Assembly (NCBI GenBank): GCA_004000625.1
Contig: SAUS01000008.1
Coordinates: forward strand, 1-51,698
Source: Candidatus Cibiobacter qucibialis
Lineage (GTDB): Bacteria; Bacillota; Clostridia; Oscillospirales; Ruminococcaceae
Direction of reading: 5' to 3'
DNA: 51,698 nucleotides
The translations under genes and the position numbers were made by a program. Numbering within the stretch: position 1 is the stretch's first letter; each line of letters begins with the position of its first letter. The notes under the pieces are model-generated. The model saw nothing but the letters and a program-made list of their open reading frames with translations. It was not told where the DNA came from and made no database searches. Below, piece by piece: positions 7,141 through 16,322 of the stretch.

Positions 7141-9309
7141 TTACCGTTTTACGCCGGTTGCGGGGTCAAAATAATAGGTCATACCGTCAATGGTGGTTGT
7201 ACCTTTGGCCATGGCACCGGTGATGGGATCGAAGTAATAAGTACCGTCGGCATTGGTGTTCCAGCCTTTGATCATCTGGCCGTTGGCATCATACCGCACC
7301 CATTTGCCGCCGCTGGATTCCTGATAGACATCCTTGCTGACGGCTTTTGCACCCTGCTGCACGTTATCCAGCCAGTACCAGCCGTTGCTGGCGGGGTCGT
7401 AAATTTCTTTGCCGCGGTAGGCTGCATTGTTGGGGTCATAGCCCTGGCGCTTGCCGCCCTCGTACCAGTAATCCTTGCCGTTTATGCGCTTCCATGCGCA
7501 GTTCAGGCCAATACCGGTCACCGTATCAAAGCTGCAGGGCAAGCCGTCGATCGTTGCATCACCCTTGGTCATGGCACCGGTGACAAGGTCAAAGTAATAG
7601 GTACCATCATCGTTGGTATCCCACCCTTTGATCATATGGCCGTTGGCATCATAGCGCACCCATTTGCCGCCGTTGGATTCCTGGTAAACATCCTTGCTGA
7701 CGGCTTTTACGCCGCCCTGGTTGGCGTCCAGCCAGTACCAGGCGTCGGAATCGGGGTCATAAATTTCCTTGCCGCGGCCAGTGGTGCCCTGCTTTACGCC
7801 GTTTTCGTACCAGTAGTCCTTGCCGTTCACGGTTTTCCAACCGGTATAGCCGCTGGCAGGGGTTGCGGTGGGTTTCACAGGGGTAGCGGTAGGTGTAGCA
7901 GTCGGCTTGACCGGCGTTGCAGTGGGGGTCGCCGTAGGTGTTGCGGTAGGTACAGCAGTCGGGGTTGCTGTGGGGACTGGGATATCCCTTGTCTTGATAT
8001 ACTGGCGCACATCCTGGTGGTATTCCTGCTGGCTTACGGCATAATAAATGCCATCCCACTGGGCCGCAATGCCGATGCTTTGGAGACTTTCCTTCTTTTT
8101 CTCGGTCACTTCATGGCTGGCCGGATCCAGTTCATATTGTTTGATCCAGCTGCTCTGCTCGCACGCTTGTTTGTCCGTGGCGACCAGCAGCGTTCCGTCC
8201 AGCGCAATACTGCCGGCAACCACACCCGAATCATCTTCAAGCGCCAGGTTGGAATCACAGTCGCCCAGGTCATCACGCCAGAAAAGGCGTTCGCCGGACG
8301 CATAGTACCAGTCGCCCCCGCACGGGAAGATTGCACTCTTTTTGTCTTTCCACCAGGTATTTTCATAGGTATCGTCCGTGGCCAGGTTCACGATGTTCTG
8401 TGTACCAAGATTTTCCAGGTCAAAGGCAACGCTGTCATCGCCGTCATCGTTATGGTTGGTGTTCATCTCCTCTGTGGTACACAGCAGGTGTTTATGCATG
8501 CAATATCCCAGCTGATCCGAACCGTCCACCGGGTCATCCCAGGTGCAGTCCACCTGGTACCAGTTCCCGTCCAGCTCGACCATGTTCCACGCATGGCCGA
8601 TATCTTTACTGGTTACCAGCACACCAGTGATACCCAGCTTGTGCAGGGTAAGGGCATACGTTTTGGCGTAACCGTCACAGACGGCAGTCCCTTCCAGCAG
8701 GGCGCCGCGCAGGTTGTGGTCGTCCTGCACATCATCATTAAGGTGTTCCCGGTCATAGGCAATGTTCTGCACCAGCCATTCATGCACATAGAACACCTTT
8801 TCCAGATCCGTCTGGCACAAGGTGTTGGCCTGGTCCACCAGCTGGTCCAGCTTTACCTGCATGGCGGCAACATCCTGCGCCGTGCAGTATTCAAGGCCAA
8901 TTGCCACCGCCAGCCCGGTATCTCTGCTATAATAGCAGGACAATTTGCTGATGGCCTCGCCGCCTTCCACACGCGCATTCAGGTCAGCCAGGGTGGAAAG
9001 CACCAGATCTTTATCCAAGTTCAGGTCTTTGATATTTACTTTCTCTGCTGTTTCCGTATGGTTCTTTACGGCATTGGCCACGCGCTCCACCATGGTCTGC
9101 GCCGCCTGAATGTTGTTGTCATCCTCCGCCAGCGTTGCCGGCTGCGCAGCCAGTGCTTCACGGGCAGCTATGATGTTTTCCAGCGTGCCTTCCACTTCCA
9201 CCACGCTGCTGTCCACCGTTTCCGGGGTCTGGGCCCAAACCGGAAGCGCAGTGGTGCCCATCATGGCCGCTGCCAAAACAAGGGCCAAAATCCGTTTATC
9301 TTTTTTCAT
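7141..9309 (-). CDS. Secreted transglutaminase-like protein with wall-binding repeats
   Basis: A 722-residue exported protein. Residues 1-27 are a signal peptide (lysine-rich start, hydrophobic core, AWA before the cut). A transglutaminase-like core carries the triad Cys211 (TAVCDGYAK), His239 (IGHAWNM) and Asp254 (YQVDCTW). Residues about 442-485 are a Thr-Ala-Thr-Pro repeat linker. Two modules of about 117 residues follow (from Tyr488 and about 602) with GKDYWYE, YDPxSxxWYWLD, KWVRYDANG and DGTYYFD, resembling choline- or glucan-binding repeats. I infer attachment to wall glycan and a peptidase or crosslinking role outside the cell. The start is the ATG after GGGAGGAAAAA. The frame stays open far upstream across the antisense of the neighbouring gene, which is not coding. 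The modules are nearly the same as those in the gene at 12194. Confidence 0.85.
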   Translation of the reverse strand: MKKDKRILALVLAAAMMGTTALPVWAQTPETVDSSVVEVEGTLENIIAAREALAAQPATLAEDDNNIQAAQTMVERVANAVKNHTETAEKVNIKDLNLDKDLVLSTLADLNARVEGGEAISKLSCYYSRDTGLAVAIGLEYCTAQDVAAMQVKLDQLVDQANTLCQTDLEKVFYVHEWLVQNIAYDREHLNDDVQDDHNLRGALLEGTAVCDGYAKTYALTLHKLGITGVLVTSKDIGHAWNMVELDGNWYQVDCTWDDPVDGSDQLGYCMHKHLLCTTEEMNTNHNDDGDDSVAFDLENLGTQNIVNLATDDTYENTWWKDKKSAIFPCGGDWYYASGERLFWRDDLGDCDSNLALEDDSGVVAGSIALDGTLLVATDKQACEQSSWIKQYELDPASHEVTEKKKESLQSIGIAAQWDGIYYAVSQQEYHQDVRQYIKTRDIPVPTATPTAVPTATPTATPTATPVKPTATPTATPVKPTATPASGYTGWKTVNGKDYWYENGVKQGTTGRGKEIYDPDSDAWYWLDANQGGVKAVSKDVYQESNGGKWVRYDANGHMIKGWDTNDDGTYYFDLVTGAMTKGDATIDGLPCSFDTVTGIGLNCAWKRINGKDYWYEGGKRQGYDPNNAAYRGKEIYDPASNGWYWLDNVQQGAKAVSKDVYQESSGGKWVRYDANGQMIKGWNTNADGTYYFDPITGAMAKGTTTIDGMTYYFDPATGVKR
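7858..7985 (-). repeat. In-gene tandem repeat encoding a TATP linker
   Basis: Short repeated units code for a linker of the form PTATPTAVPTATP. Such tracts change length easily and separate the catalytic core from the wall-binding modules. Confidence 0.7.
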
Positions 9310-9645
9310 TTTTTCCTCCCTGGAATACAGCCAAAAAACGTTTTTGCCGCTGTATATCCTAATTTTAAATTTTACACGAAACAGAGGAGAAATACAATGC
9401 CAGACGCACCAACATCCTGCACAGAAAAAGTTTTCAGACTTTACATTTTTTAACAAAAAGGCTATCTTTTCGCGTGCAAAGTGGTGTATAATGATACAAA
9501 ATATGGGGGTGTGTGTCCATTTTGGCACACCCCGGAGGCAGCGTGGGCGGAACGGTGTATCCGGCACGTTTCCACTGCCCGAACAACCGCCACCTGCCCT
9601 TGCCCCCCACCCGCAGCTGGTGGACAAAAGGAGGATGACTTTTTG
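9310..9645. promoter_or_regulatory. Divergent promoter region
   Basis: The gap separates the minus-strand transglutaminase gene from the plus-strand GH3 gene. A TATAAT at 9487-9492 is the best plus-strand -10; its -35 is weak (TTTTCG region). The A+T-rich stretch 9310-9480 would hold the minus-strand promoter. No known operator was recognised. Confidence 0.4.
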
Positions 9646-11913
9646 ATGGAACACAACATTCCCGAACTGGTTGCCCAGCTCACGCTGGAAGAAAAGGCCG
9701 GGCTTTGCTCCGGCGCGGATTTCTGGCACACCAAAACCGTGGAACGCCTGGGCATTCCCACCCTGATGGTCTCGGACGGCCCGCACGGCCTGCGCACCCA
9801 GGACCCGGAACAGGACGACCCCAACCACAGCCGCAAGGCGGTCTGCTTCCCCGCCGGGTGCTCCGTTGCCGCCAGCTTTGACCCCGACCTGGCCCGCCGG
9901 GAGGGTGCGGCCATCGGGCGGGAAGCCCGCGCGTTCGGCGTTGGCGTTGTGCTGGGGCCTGCCGTAAACATCAAGCGCAGCCCGCTGTGCGGCCGCAACT
10001 TTGAATATTACTCCGAAGACCCGGTGCTGGCCGGGGAGCTGGCCACCGGGTACATCAACGGCGTACAGAGCCAGGGGGTTGGTACCTCCATCAAGCATTT
10101 TGCCGCCAACAGCCAGGAGTACCGCCGCATGAGCGCATCGTCCGACATGACGGAGCGTACGCTGCGCGAAATTTACCTGCCTGCATTTGAAACCGCCGTC
10201 AAGAAATCCCAGCCCTGGACGGTGATGTGCAGCTACAACCGCGTGAACGATGTATTTGCCAGCGAAAGCCGCATGCTGCTGACCGATATCCTGCGCACCG
10301 AGTGGAACTTTAAGGGCTTTGTGATGTCCGACTGGGGCGCTGTAGCTGACCGTGTAAAAGGTGTTGCGGCTGGGCTTGACCTGGAAATGCCCGGTTCCGG
10401 CGGTGTCAATGACGCCAAGATCGTGGCCGCCGTTAAAGCCGGCACCTTGAGCGAAGCCGCGCTGGACAAGGCTGTGATCCGCATTTTGAACATTGTGTTC
10501 CGCGCGGCGGACGAAGCTGCCGCCCCGGCTCCGGAGCTGGACCTGAAAGGCGACCACACCATCGCCGCAGAGCTGGCCAAGGAATGCGCCGTGCTTTTGC
10601 AGAACCGCGGTGTGCTGCCGCTGAAAAAGGGCAGCAAGGTAGTATACATCGGCGGCTTTGCCAAAACGCCGCGCTATCAGGGCGGCGGCTCCAGCCACAT
10701 CAACACCATCAGGGTGGACAGCGCGCTGGAAATGGCCGAAAGCCATGGCCGCCGGGTGAGCTATGTGGAGGGCTTCCCCGCTGATCTGGACCAGCGGGAG
10801 GAGGAAGAGTTCCTGCGCGCGGTTTCCGCCGCAGCGGAAGCTGACGCGGCGGTGATCTTTGCGGGCCTGCCGGAATCTTTTGAAAGCGAAGGCTTTGACC
10901 GCAGCCATATGCGCCTGCCGGAAAGCCAAAACAACCTGATTGCCCGCGTGGCCGCCGTGCAGAAAAACACCGTTGTGGTGCTGCACACCGGTTCCCCGGT
11001 GGAATGCCCCTGGGCCAACGATGTGAACGCCGTGCTGTGCATGTATCTGGGCGGCGAAGGTGTTGGCGCTGCGGCGGACGCCCTGCTGTGGGGCGATGCC
11101 AACCCCAGCGGCCGCCTGCCGGAAACCTGGCCCCTGCGGCTGGAAGATACCCCGTGTTATCTCGACTTTCCCGGTGACGGCCGCCATGTGGAATACCGCG
11201 AGGGCGTGTATGTCGGCTACCGCTGGTACGATGCCCGCAAGATGCCGGTGCTGTGGCCGTTTGGGCACGGGCTTTCCTACACAGGGTTTGTGTACCGCAA
11301 TGCCCAGCTGACGGCGGACGAGTTTGCCGAGGGCGACAGCGTGCGGGTACGGGTGAGCGTGAAGAATGTTGGCATGATGCCCGGCAAGGAAGTTGTGCAG
11401 CTGTATGTAGCAGACTGTACCGGCACCACCGGCCGCCCACCCAAGGAGCTGCGCAAGTTCGTGAAGGTCAAGCTGGAACCTGGCGAGGAAAAGCAGGTAG
11501 AGTTCACCCTGACCGCGCAGGATTTGAGCTACTATGACGAAACGCTGGGCAGCTGGTACGCCGCCCCAGGCGAGTACAAGATTTTGCTGGGCCATTCCAG
11601 CCGGGATATCCACGCAACGCTCAGCGTGCGGTTCAGCACCCCGCGCCGCCGCCCGTTCGTGATTGACGAAAACACCACCATCGGCGAGCTTTCCAAGGAT
11701 GACCGCACAGCTGCCATCATCCAGCAGGTGCTGGCACAGGCGGGCAATGCCCTGACTGGCGGCAACGCAGGCGGCAGCGAGATTGCCAGCAGCGAAGCCG
11801 TAGCTCAGATGCTGGATTCCATGCCGCTGCGCGGCATCGTGAACTTTGGCGGTCCCGCTGCAGCCGGGATGATCACTCCGCTGCTGGAAATACTGCGCGC
11901 CGCTATCCAGTGA
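9646..11913 (+). CDS. Glycoside hydrolase family 3 (beta-glucosidase-like)
   Basis: A 755-residue GH3 enzyme, expected to release terminal beta-linked sugars from oligosaccharides. No signal peptide, so it acts on imported sugars. The (beta/alpha)8 domain spans about 1-310 with SDGPHGLR, GRNFEYYSEDP, KHFAANSQEYRR and the nucleophile Asp in FVMSDWGAV. The alpha/beta sandwich follows, then WPFGHGLSYT and a fibronectin-III-like domain (about 560-670), then a C-terminal extension of about 90 residues. The start follows AAAGGAGG; the 11-base gap is long, and an ATG within it opens only a 3-codon frame. Exact sugar preference (glucose, xylose, galactose) is not visible. Confidence 0.9.
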   Translation: MEHNIPELVAQLTLEEKAGLCSGADFWHTKTVERLGIPTLMVSDGPHGLRTQDPEQDDPNHSRKAVCFPAGCSVAASFDPDLARREGAAIGREARAFGVGVVLGPAVNIKRSPLCGRNFEYYSEDPVLAGELATGYINGVQSQGVGTSIKHFAANSQEYRRMSASSDMTERTLREIYLPAFETAVKKSQPWTVMCSYNRVNDVFASESRMLLTDILRTEWNFKGFVMSDWGAVADRVKGVAAGLDLEMPGSGGVNDAKIVAAVKAGTLSEAALDKAVIRILNIVFRAADEAAAPAPELDLKGDHTIAAELAKECAVLLQNRGVLPLKKGSKVVYIGGFAKTPRYQGGGSSHINTIRVDSALEMAESHGRRVSYVEGFPADLDQREEEEFLRAVSAAAEADAAVIFAGLPESFESEGFDRSHMRLPESQNNLIARVAAVQKNTVVVLHTGSPVECPWANDVNAVLCMYLGGEGVGAAADALLWGDANPSGRLPETWPLRLEDTPCYLDFPGDGRHVEYREGVYVGYRWYDARKMPVLWPFGHGLSYTGFVYRNAQLTADEFAEGDSVRVRVSVKNVGMMPGKEVVQLYVADCTGTTGRPPKELRKFVKVKLEPGEEKQVEFTLTAQDLSYYDETLGSWYAAPGEYKILLGHSSRDIHATLSVRFSTPRRRPFVIDENTTIGELSKDDRTAAIIQQVLAQAGNALTGGNAGGSEIASSEAVAQMLDSMPLRGIVNFGGPAAAGMITPLLEILRAAIQ

Positions 11914-11988
11914 TTTGGGCCTTGGCGTAATCAAGGCATCCCCGAACCCCGCAAAAGAGAGTTGAAATATTCCGATCAACACATTTAT

Positions 11989-12160
11989 GGCAATACCGCA
12001 CAATTCCCGCCTTGCGGCTTAAGCACCGCTCCGGCAGCTGCGGCACGGCATCTGCGTTGCCAAAATGCTCGATAAGACATCCAGTATTATCTGCGCTTTT
12101 GGCTTAGCATCTGCCGCACCTCGCTCGCCGTATCGGCACTTAGAATTATGCGGTATTGCC
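11989..12160 (-). repeat. MITE-like element A, 172-bp copy, reversed
   Basis: Full-length copy in the opposite orientation to the others. Flanks are TTAT on the left and CTAT on the right, close to a 4-bp duplication with one change. It ends 33 bases before the CAP-protein start, so its right end is part of that gene's leader. Confidence 0.85.
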
Positions 12161-12193
12161 CTATAAAAGAAGTACATGCAGGAGGAATATCCC

Positions 12194-13453
12194 ATGCAAT
12201 TTCGTTTTCGCTGCGCGGCCGTTCTGACCGCCGTATTGCTGTGCAGTGCTGCTGCACTGCCCGCTTTGGCGGAAGAGACCGCCACGCCGGAAACCGCCGA
12301 CAGTGTTGCCACCTACACCGGTTGGAAAACCGTGAACGGCAAGGATTACTGGTACGAGAACGGCGTGAAACAGGGTACCACCGGCCGCGGCAAAGAGATT
12401 TACGACCCTGATTCCGACGCCTGGTACTGGCTGGACGCCAAGCAGGGTGGCGCAAAAGCCGTCAATAAGGATGTCTACCAGGAATCCAACGGCGGCAAAT
12501 GGGTGCGCTACGATGCAAACGGCCATATGATTAAAGGTTGGGATACCAACGATGACGGCACCTATTACTTTGACCTGATCACCGGCGCCATGGCCAAAGG
12601 CGATATTGTGGTGGACAACCTGCCCTGCAGCTTTGATACCAACACCGGCATTGGCTGCAACCTGATGTGGCACAGCATGGACGGCAAAGATTACTGGTAC
12701 GAGGCTGGCAAGCGCCAGGGTTATGATCCCAACAATGCAGCCTACCGCGGCAAAGAAATCTATGATCCGGCCTCCGATGCCTGGTACTGGCTGGATAACG
12801 TGCAGCAGGGTGCTAAAACCATCAACAAGGATGTATACCAGGAATCCAAAGCCGGCGACTGGGCCGAAAACGCAGACGGCACCGGCAAGTGGGTGCGGTA
12901 TGACGCCAACGGCCACATGGTAAAAGGCTGGGATACCAACAATGACGGCACCTATTACTTTGACCAGGTGTACGGCACCATGGCCAAAGGCATTGTGACG
13001 ATCGACGGCAATCTGTATCTTTTTGATGTTGATACCGGCGTTATGCAGGCAAGCATTACAGCCAGCGAGGAAGCCATGGCAGACCGCGTGATCGAGCTGG
13101 TCAACCAGGAGCGCACCTCCCGCGGGCTGCAGCCCCTGCTCAAGCACGATGGCCTGATGGTTGCCGCAGCAGCCCGCGCCAAGGAGCTTTCCCAGCGATA
13201 CAGCCACACCCGCCCCGACGGTTCTGAATGCTTTACCATTTTGTGGCACCTGGGCATTGACTATGCCTATGCCGGCGAAAACATTGCCATGGGTCAGAGA
13301 ACCCCGGAGATCGTGATGAACGACTGGATGAACAGCTCCGGCCACCGCGCCAACATTCTGAACGAAAACTATGACTGCATCGGCGTTGGCTACACTATGG
13401 TGGATGGTTACCCCTATTGGGTGCAGCTGTTTACCGGTGACTTTGATTTATAA
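12194..13453 (+). CDS. Secreted CAP/SCP-domain protein with wall-binding repeats
   Basis: A 419-residue exported protein. The signal peptide covers about 1-30 (FRFRCAAVLTAV, then LPALAEE). Two modules of about 115-130 residues follow (from Tyr41 and about residue 155), of the same type as those in the gene at 7141; the second has a roughly 10-residue insertion around WAENADGTG. Residues 295-419 are a CAP domain (YkwD-like) with HTRPDG, YAGENIAMG and SSGHRANIL, the usual His/Glu cavity residues. Such proteins are common in spore-forming and gut Firmicutes, and their activity is mostly undefined. AGGAGG lies 8 bases before the ATG. A MITE copy sits directly upstream, so the promoter must lie in or before the repeat. 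Confidence 0.88.
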   Translation: MQFRFRCAAVLTAVLLCSAAALPALAEETATPETADSVATYTGWKTVNGKDYWYENGVKQGTTGRGKEIYDPDSDAWYWLDAKQGGAKAVNKDVYQESNGGKWVRYDANGHMIKGWDTNDDGTYYFDLITGAMAKGDIVVDNLPCSFDTNTGIGCNLMWHSMDGKDYWYEAGKRQGYDPNNAAYRGKEIYDPASDAWYWLDNVQQGAKTINKDVYQESKAGDWAENADGTGKWVRYDANGHMVKGWDTNNDGTYYFDQVYGTMAKGIVTIDGNLYLFDVDTGVMQASITASEEAMADRVIELVNQERTSRGLQPLLKHDGLMVAAAARAKELSQRYSHTRPDGSECFTILWHLGIDYAYAGENIAMGQRTPEIVMNDWMNSSGHRANILNENYDCIGVGYTMVDGYPYWVQLFTGDFDL

Positions 13454-13479
13454 GTAGTTTGTAAACAAATTTAAAACAC

Positions 13480-13516
13480 AGCCCCGCAGCCGTTGCATTT
13501 TTTCGGCTGCGGGGCT
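13480..13516 (+). terminator. Terminator-like hairpin after the CAP gene
   Basis: Perfect 13-bp stem AGCCCCGCAGCCG / CGGCTGCGGGGCT with an 11-base loop. There is little T-run after it, so it may act poorly or stabilise the 3' end. Confidence 0.55.
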
Positions 13517-13533
13517 ATACTGTTTCCACATGC

Positions 13534-13562
13534 TTAACATATGCCAACTATTTACATATAGC
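13534..13562. promoter_or_regulatory. Possible MarR operator
   Basis: TTAACATATGC and TTTACATATAGC lie 17 bases apart, start to start, just before the MarR gene leader. The position suits autoregulation, but this is inferred only from repetition. Confidence 0.3.
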
Positions 13563-13581
13563 AACAGAAAGGAGAACCTTT

Positions 13582-14076
13582 ATGGAGGGACATATTGGTG
13601 ACCAGCGCAGCAAAGCCGTGATGCGCTATCTTGACCGGCTGAAAAAGTCTGTGCGCCGCGGGGCATCTTTAAGCCTTGCCAACGCCCCCAAGCTGCATCT
13701 TGGCATTCTGGAAGGGCTGAACCACGCCATTGAGGTGCGCGGCCAGGATGGTGCCGTGTATGTTTCGGACCTGGCGGAGATTTTCAAGCAGCCACTGCCG
13801 GCGATTTCCCGCGGACTGCGCACACTGGAGCAGGATGGCCTGGCCCAGCGCCAGACCGATCCCAATGACCGCCGCCGCACTCTGGTGCGCATCACCCCAA
13901 AAGGGGAGGAATCCCGCCTGATCTGCGAAAGCCGTCTGAATGATTACATCACCGGCATTATGGATGACCTGGGCGAAGAATTTTGCCAGCAGTTTGCAAA
14001 GGATGCCGAAACCCTGCTGCAGGCCATTGAGCGCCAGAACGAAAAGCTGCTGGCCGAAAAGGAGAAGATGCCATGA
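13582..14076 (+). CDS. MarR family transcriptional regulator
   Basis: A 164-residue winged-helix regulator. The pattern DPNDRRRTLVRITPKGEE is the wing of MarR proteins, preceded by the recognition helix around PAISRGLRTLEQDGL. AAAGGAG precedes the ATG. The stop overlaps the start of the first ABC gene by four bases (ATGA), so it heads a three-gene operon with the exporter and most likely represses it until a ligand, often a transported toxic compound, releases it. The ligand cannot be inferred. Confidence 0.88.
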   Translation: MEGHIGDQRSKAVMRYLDRLKKSVRRGASLSLANAPKLHLGILEGLNHAIEVRGQDGAVYVSDLAEIFKQPLPAISRGLRTLEQDGLAQRQTDPNDRRRTLVRITPKGEESRLICESRLNDYITGIMDDLGEEFCQQFAKDAETLLQAIERQNEKLLAEKEKMP

Positions 14077-16322
14077 CAAAAATTTTCAAACATCTGGCCA
14101 AACACTGGGCGGCCTGCCTTGTTATTATTGCCCTGCTGTTGGTGCAGGCATACGGCGATTTGACCCTGCCGGACTACACCAGCAAAATTGTGGATACCGG
14201 CATCCAACAGTCCGGCATTGCGGACGCTGTGCCAGAAGTAGTGCGGGATTCCACCCTGCAGGTGCTGGAGCTGCTGATGACGGACGCGGACGCCGCCGCG
14301 GTGGAAGCCGCTTACACCCAGCCGGGCGGCACCGACAACGCACTCTCCTCCGCTACCAGCTTACAGAAAAAGCTCGCATCCCCCTGTACGGTCCGCCTGC
14401 TGCGGGCCGATGTGGACCGGGATACGCTGGCGGAGGTATTTTCCACCCCGGATATTGTGCTCTATCTGGCTTCCGCTCAGGCAGCCGGGGAGGGCAACGC
14501 CCCGGATGCCGCCGCGCTGGATACCGTTGCCGCCCAGTTTGCGGCCATGACCCAGATGCCCGGTTTCAGCCGGGATGCCGTACAGGCCCAGCTGGCCGCA
14601 GCCATGGGTCAGGCCGGCGAAAGTGAGCTGAGCGGGCTTTCAGCCCAGGCAGTGCTGCTGGTGGGGCTGGAATATCAGGCCCTTGGCATCAGCGATGCGG
14701 TACAGATGAACTACCTGATGCAGACCGGCGGCCGGATGCTGGGGCTGACCCTGTTGATGGTTGCCGCCGCGGTTCTGGTGGGGCTGCTTGCTTCCCGCGT
14801 GGCGGCTGCCATTGCGCGGGATCTGCGCCGCGGTGTGTTCCGCCGGGTGGTCAGCTTTTCTGCCTCTGAAACGGACAAGTTTTCCACCGCATCCCTCATC
14901 ACCCGCACCACCAACGATGTACAGCAGATCCAGATGACCTGCGTAATTTTGCTGCGCATGGTGGCGTATGCCCCCATCCTTGGCATTGGCGGCATCATCC
15001 ATGTGGCACAGGCGGGTTCCAGCCTGACCTGGATCATTGTGCTGGCCGTCGCTTTGCTGCTGGCGCTGATTACGGTATTGATGCAGTTTGCCATGCCCAA
15101 GTTCAGGATCATGCAAAAGCTGGTGGACCGGCTGAACCTGGTATCCCGCGAGATTTTGACCGGCATTATGCCCATCCGCGCATTCAGCCGCGAACAGCAC
15201 GAGGAAGCACGCTTTGACGCCGCCAACACCGACCTGATGCGCACCCAGCTGTTCACCAACCGGGTAATGGCCGCCATGATGCCCTTTATGACCCTGATTA
15301 TGAACGGCACTTCCCTGCTGATCGTCTGGTTCGGCGGCAAACAGATTGATGCCGGCACCATGCAGGTGGGCAGCATGATCGCCTTTATCACCTACACGAT
15401 GCAGATCGTGATGTCCTTCCTGATGCTGACGATGGTTGCCGTGATGCTGCCCCGTGCCGGCGTTGCCGCGGACCGCATTGACGAAGTGCTGACCACCGAG
15501 CCGGCCATCCATGACCCGGTGCCGGAAGCCATTCCCGCTGACCTCAATCAGCACCACTGGAACGGCGAAGTCGCATTCCATCATGTCAACTTTACCTACC
15601 CCGGCTCCAGCGAGGACGCCCTGCACGATATTGATTTTGTCGCCAAACCCGGCCAGACCACGGCCATTATCGGCTCCACCGGCTGCGGCAAAACCAGTTT
15701 GCTGCATTTGATCACCCGTTTTTATGATGTGACCGGCGGCAGCGTGACGGTAGACGGCGTGGATGTGCGCCAGATGCCACAGAGCACCCTGCGCGGCCTT
15801 TTGGGTTATGTGCCGCAAAAGGGCGTACTGTTCAGCGGCACGATTGATTCCAACCTGAAATTCGGCGGCGAGAATATCACCGATGCCGATGTGCGCACCG
15901 CCGCCCGCATTGCCCAGGCGGAAGAGTTCATCTCCGCCAAGCCGGAGGGGTACGAAAGCCCCATTGCCCAGGGCGGCACCAACGTTTCCGGCGGGCAGAA
16001 GCAGCGGCTTTCCATCGCCCGCGCCATTGCCAAACACCCGAAGATCTACCTGTTTGATGACAGCTTCTCCGCGCTGGACTACAAGACCGATGTTGCCCTG
16101 CGTCGCGCGCTGAAAGCCGAAACCGGCGACGCCACCGTGATTATCGTGGCACAGCGCATTTCCACTGTGCTGCACGCCAATCAGATTTTGGTTCTGGAAG
16201 ATGGCCGCATTGTGGGCAAGGGCACCCACGCCCAGCTGATGGAAAGCTGCCCGGCTTACCAGGAAATTGCCCGCAGCCAGCTGAGCAACAAAGAGCTGAA
16301 CCTGAAAGGAGGGGAAGCCTGA
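14073..16322 (+). CDS. ABC exporter half-transporter, degenerate ATP site
   Basis: A 749-residue fused membrane and ATPase subunit. Between the first helix (about 12-30) and the second (about 220-240) there is an unusually long outside segment of some 170 residues, rich in Ala, Asp and Glu. The ATPase has Walker A GSTGCGKT (534-541), signature VSGGQKQR, Walker B LFDDSFSALD and AQRISTV. The catalytic Glu is Asp, and the switch His is Gln. This is the pattern of the degenerate partner in heterodimeric exporters such as TM287/288 or BmrC. Its signature motif is intact and would complete the active site of the partner encoded next. Cargo is unknown; the MarR neighbour suggests drug or toxic-metabolite efflux. 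Confidence 0.88.
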   Translation: MTKIFKHLAKHWAACLVIIALLLVQAYGDLTLPDYTSKIVDTGIQQSGIADAVPEVVRDSTLQVLELLMTDADAAAVEAAYTQPGGTDNALSSATSLQKKLASPCTVRLLRADVDRDTLAEVFSTPDIVLYLASAQAAGEGNAPDAAALDTVAAQFAAMTQMPGFSRDAVQAQLAAAMGQAGESELSGLSAQAVLLVGLEYQALGISDAVQMNYLMQTGGRMLGLTLLMVAAAVLVGLLASRVAAAIARDLRRGVFRRVVSFSASETDKFSTASLITRTTNDVQQIQMTCVILLRMVAYAPILGIGGIIHVAQAGSSLTWIIVLAVALLLALITVLMQFAMPKFRIMQKLVDRLNLVSREILTGIMPIRAFSREQHEEARFDAANTDLMRTQLFTNRVMAAMMPFMTLIMNGTSLLIVWFGGKQIDAGTMQVGSMIAFITYTMQIVMSFLMLTMVAVMLPRAGVAADRIDEVLTTEPAIHDPVPEAIPADLNQHHWNGEVAFHHVNFTYPGSSEDALHDIDFVAKPGQTTAIIGSTGCGKTSLLHLITRFYDVTGGSVTVDGVDVRQMPQSTLRGLLGYVPQKGVLFSGTIDSNLKFGGENITDADVRTAARIAQAEEFISAKPEGYESPIAQGGTNVSGGQKQRLSIARAIAKHPKIYLFDDSFSALDYKTDVALRRALKAETGDATVIIVAQRISTVLHANQILVLEDGRIVGKGTHAQLMESCPAYQEIARSQLSNKELNLKGGEA

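Noticed and set aside
7045..9453. 802-codon plus-strand frame
   Set aside because: It lies antisense to the repeat-rich secreted protein, with low-information composition and no ribosome site.
9310..12003. Minus-strand frame open for nearly 900 codons across the GH3 gene, joined to the transglutaminase-like gene
   Set aside because: The real gene has a signal peptide and GGGAGG site at 9309; the upstream part is the antisense of a GH3 gene with full catalytic motifs and only stays open because stops are rare at this G+C and codon bias.
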